Shown: piece after piece, positions 10,431 to 15,026 of the stretch
Layout: every line of letters starts with the position of its first letter
Position numbering within the stretch: position 1 is the first letter of the stretch
NCBI GenBank assembly: GCA_002786025.1
Contig: NHNW01000144.1
Span: forward strand, 1-15,026
DNA length: 15,026 nt
Source: Zasmidium citrigriseum
Taxonomy: Eukaryota; Ascomycota; Dothideomycetes; Mycosphaerellales; Mycosphaerellaceae
Direction: 5' to 3'
Position numbers and translations under genes: made by a program
Notes under the pieces: generated by a model
What the model saw: the letters and a program-made list of their open reading frames with translations, nothing else
Databases searched by the model: none
What the model was told of the DNA's origin: nothing

Positions 10431-10502
10431 TGATTCCTCGATGACTCGAACATCGAACATACTCTTATCAAAAGTACACTTTACCTATTAAGTTAAGGAA
10501 TC
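10431..10502 (-). tRNA. trnI: tRNA-Ile (anticodon GAU), copy 2
   Basis: Identical to the trnI at 10135-10206 and folds the same way. It is probably not a separate gene if the repeat is an assembly artefact. Confidence 0.85.
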
Positions 10503-10509
10503 ATGTAAA

Positions 10510-10581
10510 CAAGAGCACTCAGACTTGAACTGAGAATTTGAAGTTTGAAGCTTCCTATTTTGCCAATTAAACTATACTCTT
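10510..10581 (-). tRNA. trnW: tRNA-Trp (anticodon UCA), copy 2
   Basis: Identical to the trnW at 10214-10285. As with trnI copy 2, it may be the same gene counted twice. Confidence 0.85.
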
Positions 10582-10718
10582 TTTATTTTTTACAAAAAAA
10601 AAATTATTAAAAGAAAAAAAATTAAAAGAAAAAGAAATTATTAATATAAGAAACTGTTTATATTTGTAGTTAAACCATAAGCAAACCGTGTCGTTAGAAA
10701 GCTAAATTACACATATTA

Positions 10719-10941
10719 CTAAAGTAATAATATATTGGTATAAAAAAAACAATTATTGAAAAAATATGACATTGGTTAGGGTGGAAAAAAAGTTATATAT
10801 CTAATATTCAGGATACATATTACTAAGCATTTAAGTAGAAACATATGCAAAGTCACCTATAATAGAAGAGTTTAGTGGTGGGTTTGTACTATCAGCTTTT
10901 AGACTTTATATAAAAATACTAAGCTAATATATTGCTTATAT
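10719..10941. other. Gene-free spacer beside the nad6-like fragment
   Basis: Together with the repeat flank (10582-10718) this makes about 360 bp without a recognised gene. I searched it for the missing parts of nad6, for tRNAs and for atp8 or atp9. I found only short open stretches, the longest a 25-codon run with no start codon on the minus strand at 10831-10905. It may contain decayed sequence from the event that truncated nad6. Confidence 0.5.
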
Positions 10942-11112
10942 TTACTGTAAACTTACGACCATAGCTAATAAAATAATTATGGGGATAAGTATTAATCATA
11001 TAGGATAACCAGCATGTATGATATTACTTATTAATGTAATATGAGATATTTCAGATAAATAATTGTCTCATATATGGTAAGTAACTAAAGATAAATTGTT
11101 ATTATTAAGCAT
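10942..11112 (-). pseudogene. nad6: Truncated NADH dehydrogenase subunit 6 fragment
   Basis: A 56-codon ORF with ATG at 11112-11110, TAA at 10944-10942 and two tryptophans written TGA. Its core (WDNYLSEISHITLISN at about residues 15-30, then WLILIPMIILLAMV at about 39-52) resembles, from memory, the C-terminal part of fungal nad6, which carries a W-D....E..HI...GN motif followed by a helix ending in LLAMVG. A whole nad6 is about 190-230 residues, so the N-terminal three-quarters is missing, and the last residues after AMV do not match either. It begins 31 bases after trnS(GCU), too close for the rest of the gene to fit upstream on this strand, and nothing nad6-like follows it. It could be a dead duplicate left by a rearrangement, or an exon of a split gene. 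The family match is fairly secure; the pseudogene status is inferred. Confidence 0.65.
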
Positions 11113-11143
11113 TATTTTGTTTGCCTAACACAAAGTTTATCGT

Positions 11144-11224
11144 CGGAAAAGAGATGATTCGAACATCCAGGTGTTAAAACACAATATTTAGCAAATATCT
11201 TGCCTTACCAATGGCGACTTTTCC
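11144..11224 (-). tRNA. trnS: tRNA-Ser (anticodon GCU), long variable arm
   Basis: 81 nt, class II. The acceptor stem GGAAAAG/CTTTTCC is perfect. The anticodon loop TTGCTAA is on stem GATAT/ATATT. There is an extra arm around GTGTTTTAACAC, and the T-loop is TTCGAAT. It reads AGY codons. Confidence 0.92.
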
Positions 11225-11259
11225 TTTATTAATTACCTAAATATTTGTCGAAAGACTAA

Positions 11260-11332
11260 CGAGTTAAGTCGGCTACGATCCGACATCTACTTTCTCGACA
11301 AGAAAGTCCTTTACCAATTAAGTTACTAACTC
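11260..11332 (-). tRNA. trnD: tRNA-Asp (anticodon GUC)
   Basis: 73 nt. The acceptor stem GAGTTAG/TTAACTC ends in a G-T pair. The anticodon loop TTGTCGA is on the perfect stem CTTTC/GAAAG, and the T arm is GTCGG-ATCGTAG-CCGAC. The T-loop starts with A rather than the usual T. Confidence 0.92.
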
Positions 11333-11360
11333 ATTGTGAATAAGTATTACATTAAATAAA

Positions 11361-11431
11361 TACGGCCAACCGAATTCGAATCGGTACACATCGTTTGGAA
11401 GACGAACGGTCTACCATTAACCTATAGCCGT
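11361..11431 (-). tRNA. trnG: tRNA-Gly (anticodon UCC)
   Basis: 71 nt. The acceptor stem ACGGCTA/TGGCCGT has one T-G pair. The anticodon loop CTTCCAA is on stem TTCGT/ACGAT, with the outer T-T unpaired. The T-loop is TTCGAAT. It is the first minus-strand gene next to the divergent spacer. Confidence 0.92.
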
Positions 11432-11777
11432 TTTCTTATACAAACATATAAAAATATTACATAATCATGTTACATAACATATATATATAATGTAAATATA
11501 TAATATATATATTTAATTAGTATATTACATATACAATCCATTGAATATTATAGTGTTAGTTAACAAAAAATATGATATAATTAATTTATAATAATTTTAC
11601 ATTTATTGTTAGACTTATGTAGATAATATTATCTATAATAATTTCATATTTTTATTTATAATAAAAACAACTACATTCTTAGATATATCATGATATTTTT
11701 AATATTATTTCTAAATTTTTCATATAAATTAATATTTTACATTATTAATATGTTTGATATGTAATGTAATATTTCAT
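11432..11777. promoter_or_regulatory. Divergent A+T-rich spacer, candidate promoter or origin region
   Basis: About 345 bp lie between trnG (minus strand) and the 5' end of rnl (plus strand), where transcription of the two strands diverges. It is almost pure A+T, has no ORF or tRNA on either strand, and is rich in short palindromes. These include a 16-bp perfect palindrome at 11620-11635 and a 12-bp one at 11685-11696. The position suggests promoters for both strands and possibly a replication start. I could not identify a defined promoter consensus, so the role is inferred from layout only. Confidence 0.45.
11620..11635. repeat. 16-bp perfect palindrome in the divergent spacer
   Basis: TAGATAATATTATCTA is self-complementary over 16 bp and lies roughly in the middle of the spacer between trnG and rnl. 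A second palindrome, ATATCATGATAT, follows about 50 bp later. It could be a cruciform or dimer-binding site, but A+T-rich DNA makes such palindromes fairly common. Confidence 0.5.
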
Positions 11778-14700
11778 CAAACGCCAAAACGATTGATGTT
11801 AAGTATATAAAGAAACTATTATGGATTATCTAGCAGTATATCATAGAAACTAATTAGATTGGGTATATACCGATTAAGTTCTTGGATAAATCAAGTTTGT
11901 AAACGAAGTTAATTGAAATATCTTAGTAACTTCAGGAAAATAAATCAAATGAGATTTTCCTGTTAATAAATATAACAGGAAAACAGCCTTTAAAGTAAAA
12001 TGGATAAACTCTGTTTGAATATAGGGAAACCTTTCTCTAAGGCTAAATATGATATACTAGCAATAGTGAATAGTACCGTAAGGGAAAGATTTGAAATAGT
12101 AGGTTTATAAGCAGCTCAAATTTAACTTAACAAGTAAACGAGAGCGTACCTTTTGCATAATGGGTCAGCAAGTTAATACTAGGTGCGAGATTAAGAAATT
12201 AAACCTTAGTCCTAGATAAACCAATTATTAAATAATGAATAAGTACCTAATATTAGACCCGAAGCCTAGTGATCTTACCATGATCAGGGTTATAAAAGCT
12301 CGAACAGGTTATCGTTGTAAAGATATCTGAAGAATTGTGGTAAGTTAGTGAAAGACAAATCTGACTAGGATAGCTGGTTTTCTGCGAAACCTATATAAGT
12401 AGGTAATTTAAATTATATCATTACAGGTACAGAATTGTGATCTCAGATAAACTTTAAAGATGTACTGCGTGTTATAGCGAAGTATATTTTTAGTTTATAT
12501 ACATTGGGGGATCGTGAAGATTTTATCAGTGAGAATTTGCTCTCGGAAGGGTAATGATAAATATTAAATTGTCGGACATAGTACGATAAGGTTGTATGTC
12601 TAAAGGGAAACAGCCCAGAACAAGAGTTAAGGTTCCAAAATTATTGTTAAGTGAAATTAAGGAAGTTTTTTTCAAATACAACCAGGAAATAGGCTTAGAA
12701 GCGGCCATTTTTTAAAGATCTCGTAACAGAGCACTGGTTTATATATTAATAAAGTCACTTAAGATTAAGTTAAACGCGCCGAAAATTTAACGGATCTAAA
12801 CAATATACCGAAACCTTGTGCATAGATAAAAATTCTATTAAAAAAAGTATAAATATCTATGAGGTAGCAGAACGTTGAGTTGTTTAAAATTTAGTATGAT
12901 TCATACTAATAGCTATATTACCGGAATGTTTTAGTAGCATCCACTATTAAGATGTTTTAGTAATATGTAAATGATCTCAAGTGATAATGCTGACATGAGT
13001 AACGAAAAAGGGATCTCCCCTCGCCTTAAGCTTATGGTATTTTTTTAATCACGGCCCCTAAATTTATTAATCTTACCTAAAGGATTAAATGATGGGAAAG
13101 TATTTGTTTATTTTAACTTTATATTACAACCATTCAGGTTCTGGAAAAAAATATATTATACTAAACCGTACCTAAATACTACCACAAGTAAGCAAGTAGA
13201 GTATACAAAGGCGTTTGAGATAACAATCATTAAGGAACTCGGCAAATTGACACCGTAACTTCGGGATAAGGTGTGCCATTATATTATGACATAATAAAAT
13301 TATCATAGATATAATAGGAGACATAGAATGGTGTTGTACGACTGTTTAATTAAAACAAAGCACTTTGCATAAGATATAAATCAAAGTATTGAGTGTGATT
13401 TCTGCCCGATGTTGGCTGGTTAACGGATTTTCTTAGCTAAATAATACGCTAGGTTTTAAAGGAAACCCCAATCAATGGCGGCCTTACCGATGAGGGTCCT
13501 AAGGTAGCGGAATACCCTGGCCGTTAAATGCGGTCTTGCATGAATGATTTAACGATACAACAGCTGTCTCAATGATTGTCTCAGTGAAATTGGAATAACT
13601 GTGCAGATACAGTTTTCTCCTAGTTAGACGAGAAGACCCTATGCAGCTTTACTATTTGTAGTTATTGAATATGATATAACAAGTTGTAGAGTATAAGGTA
13701 ATTGATAATTTAACATTGAAACACCTTTACTTAGTGTATCATATTATTAGAAAGGAGGTATTAATATCCTCTAAGTCTAGTAACTTAACTTTAAGAAACA
13801 ATATATAGTTTAACAACTATATAAGTGACATTGACTATTAGATAGTTTATGCGGGGCACAGATCCCATAAATAGTACCTGGGTGTATCCAAAGTTAATAT
13901 TGTAAGTTTGTTTTTTACAATTTAATATATCTGTTATTTTGTGAACCTTTTTCACGAGTATTAACTAATATATTATATACTTTAATATGTAATAAATTTC
14001 TTAAATTTATTCAATTATAATTCTATTAAGTTAGATTTATTATATTTTTTAAGTAAGGTTTTTACTATATGGAAAATAGATGTTAATGGATCATTATTAA
14101 ATATTATGGTCTAATTTGTTTTACAGTATCACTGTAAAATGATTATTAATTTAACTGGAAAAGTTTAATGGCTTAACCTTGCTTTACTGTTTGACTTACA
14201 TGTCTATCAGTCGCGTAAGCGGGGCATACGATCACAAGATGCAGAAAGGAAAGGTCTTGGATTTTTGAAAAAGCTACGCTAGGGATAACAGGCTAATTGC
14301 GCCAGAGAGTACAAATTGAGTGCGCAGTTTGGCACCTCGATGTCGGCTTAGCTCATCCACATGAATGTAGGAATCATGAAGGGTACGACTGTTCGTCGGT
14401 TAAAGAGCTACACGAGCTGGGTTAAATACGTCGTGAGACAGTATGGTTTCTATCTTCTAGGAGTAATTAGAGTAAAACAAGGATAGCCCCTTCGTACGAA
14501 AGGAGTTGGGTATATTAACCTATGGTTTATTTGTTGTTTTTATTAATCGATATATTAAAATTATGCAATATATTGTAGAAATGACTTTAAAAGTTTATTT
14601 TAAGTCAGGTTTTTATAGGCACAGCAATAAAGCTACGTTAGTTACAAATAAATGCTGAATGCATATAGGCATGAAGTTTACCTTGGTATATTCTTAAATA

Positions 14701-14818
14701 TACGTAGTATAATACTACGAATTATAGGTTATTTAATTTGTAATTGTATAGGCTTTGGCTTAAATAATTTTGATGTTTTAAGGTACAAAGTACTAATTTT
14801 ATTAACTACTAAATAATA
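11778..14818 (+). rRNA. rnl: Large subunit ribosomal RNA
   Basis: The mitochondrial 23S-like rRNA, about 3.04 kb. Landmarks in order: a 5' region with GATGTTAAGTATATAAAG at 11793; domain IV GGGTCCTAAGGTAGCG at about 13494; domain V start GACGAGAAGACCCTATGCAG at about 13629; peptidyl-transferase segments including GCTACGCTAGGGATAACAGG at about 14272, GGCACCTCGATGTCGGCT at about 14330 and GTTCGTCGGTTAAAG at about 14391; and the sarcin-ricin-like loop TTCGTACGAAAGG at about 14491. The 3' end is set by GGTACAAAGTACTAAT, which matches the pairing region at the end of bacterial 23S. Ends are estimates (about 20 bases either way). The common intron sites in domains IV and V are continuous, so I see no intron and no rps3-coding insertion. 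An A+T-rich expansion lies at about 13905-14160 in domain V. It is the only rRNA on the plus strand. Confidence 0.95.
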
Positions 14819-14843
14819 CACTTATCACTAAATTCATTATAAC

Positions 14844-14926
14844 ATCCGAGTGCTGGAATTGGTAGACAGGATAAACTTAAGATTTATTGATATAATATCG
14901 TAAACGTTCAAGTCGTTTCTCGGATA
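14844..14926 (+). tRNA. trnL: tRNA-Leu (anticodon UAA), long variable arm
   Basis: 83 nt, class II. The acceptor stem ATCCGAG/CTCGGAT is perfect. The anticodon loop CTTAAGA is on stem ATAAA/TTTAT, followed by an extra arm TGATATAATATCG and the T-loop TTCAAGT. It lies about 25 bases after the likely 3' end of rnl and starts a plus-strand tRNA block, as is common downstream of rnl in ascomycetes. Confidence 0.92.
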
Positions 14927-14944
14927 AAAATTTGCTATTTTAAA

Positions 14945-15016
14945 GACCCACTAGTCAAGTGGTTAAGACATAATGCTTTCACCATTACATCTTGGGTTCA
15001 ATTCCCAAGTGGGTTA
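14945..15016 (+). tRNA. trnE: tRNA-Glu (anticodon UUC)
   Basis: 72 nt. The acceptor stem GACCCAC/GTGGGTT starts with a G-T pair. The anticodon loop CTTTCAC is on the perfect stem TAATG/CATTA, and the T arm is TTGGG-TTCAATT-CCCAA. It ends ten bases before the right edge, which is a run of A. Confidence 0.92.
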
Positions 15017-15026
15017 AAAAAAAAAA

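Larger units (their letters stand above)
10423..10718. repeat. Tandem repeat, copy 2 (trnI-trnW unit)
   Basis: A 296-bp second copy of 10127-10421, identical except for one extra A in a homopolymer. Its right end passes into unique sequence inside a 7-bp inverted repeat TATTACT-AA-AGTAATA (10714-10729), so copy 1 stops in the left arm of that structure. Confidence 0.92.

Noticed and set aside
10831..10905. 25-codon open stretch on the minus strand beside the nad6 fragment
   Set aside because: It has no start codon, and I cannot match it to any mitochondrial protein.
11452..11774. 11-bp inverted repeat AAATATTACAT / ATGTAATATTT bracketing the divergent spacer
   Set aside because: Almost pure A+T; matches of this length are expected by chance in a spacer of this size and composition.
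12526..12708. Minus-strand ORF of 60 codons
   Set aside because: Antisense to rnl; no family resemblance.
13905..14160. Possible intron in rnl domain V
   Set aside because: The stretch is A+T-rich and longer than in bacteria, but it lies at a known variable expansion site, has no endonuclease ORF and shows no group I core that I could see. The common intron sites further on are continuous.

Overview
The window is a piece of a compact, intron-free fungal mitochondrial genome. Five things show this: five standard respiratory-chain proteins (nad2, cob, nad4, cox3, cox1), both mitochondrial rRNAs, a dense set of bacterial-like tRNAs, very high A+T content, and TGA read as tryptophan (code 4, supported by a tRNA-Trp with anticodon UCA). 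The wording of the cob, cox1 and cox3 proteins is closest, from memory, to filamentous or early-branching ascomycetes. No species is assigned.

Layout. From position 1 to about 11,430 every recognised gene is on the minus strand. In transcription order, right to left, they are: trnG, trnD, trnS(GCU), a nad6 fragment, trnW and trnI (present twice because of a ~295-bp tandem repeat joined by a single N), trnS(UGA), trnA, rns, trnY, trnN, trnR(ACG), trnC, trnR(UCU), trnT, two trnM, cox1, cox3, nad4, cob and nad2 (cut by the left edge). From about 11,780 to the right edge the plus strand carries rnl, trnL(UAA) and trnE(UUC). The two transcription directions diverge from a ~345-bp A+T-rich spacer at about 11,432-11,777, the most plausible place for promoters or an origin.

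How the genes work together. The proteins are membrane core subunits of complex I (nad2, nad4), complex III (cob) and complex IV (cox1, cox3). rns and rnl form the mitoribosome and the tRNAs serve it. The tRNA blocks probably also act as processing punctuation around rns and upstream of cox1. The protein genes are not separated by tRNAs; cob and nad2 overlap by a few bases.

Not found here: atp6, atp8, atp9, cox2, nad1, nad3, nad4L, nad5, a full nad6, rps3 and several tRNAs (F, V, K, P, Q, H, L-UAG). They presumably lie outside the window. I found no novel multi-gene system. The points most worth a second look are the truncated nad6-like ORF, the repeat with the N at its joint (probably an assembly seam), the cob-nad2 overlap with a non-ATG start, and the divergent spacer with its palindromes.
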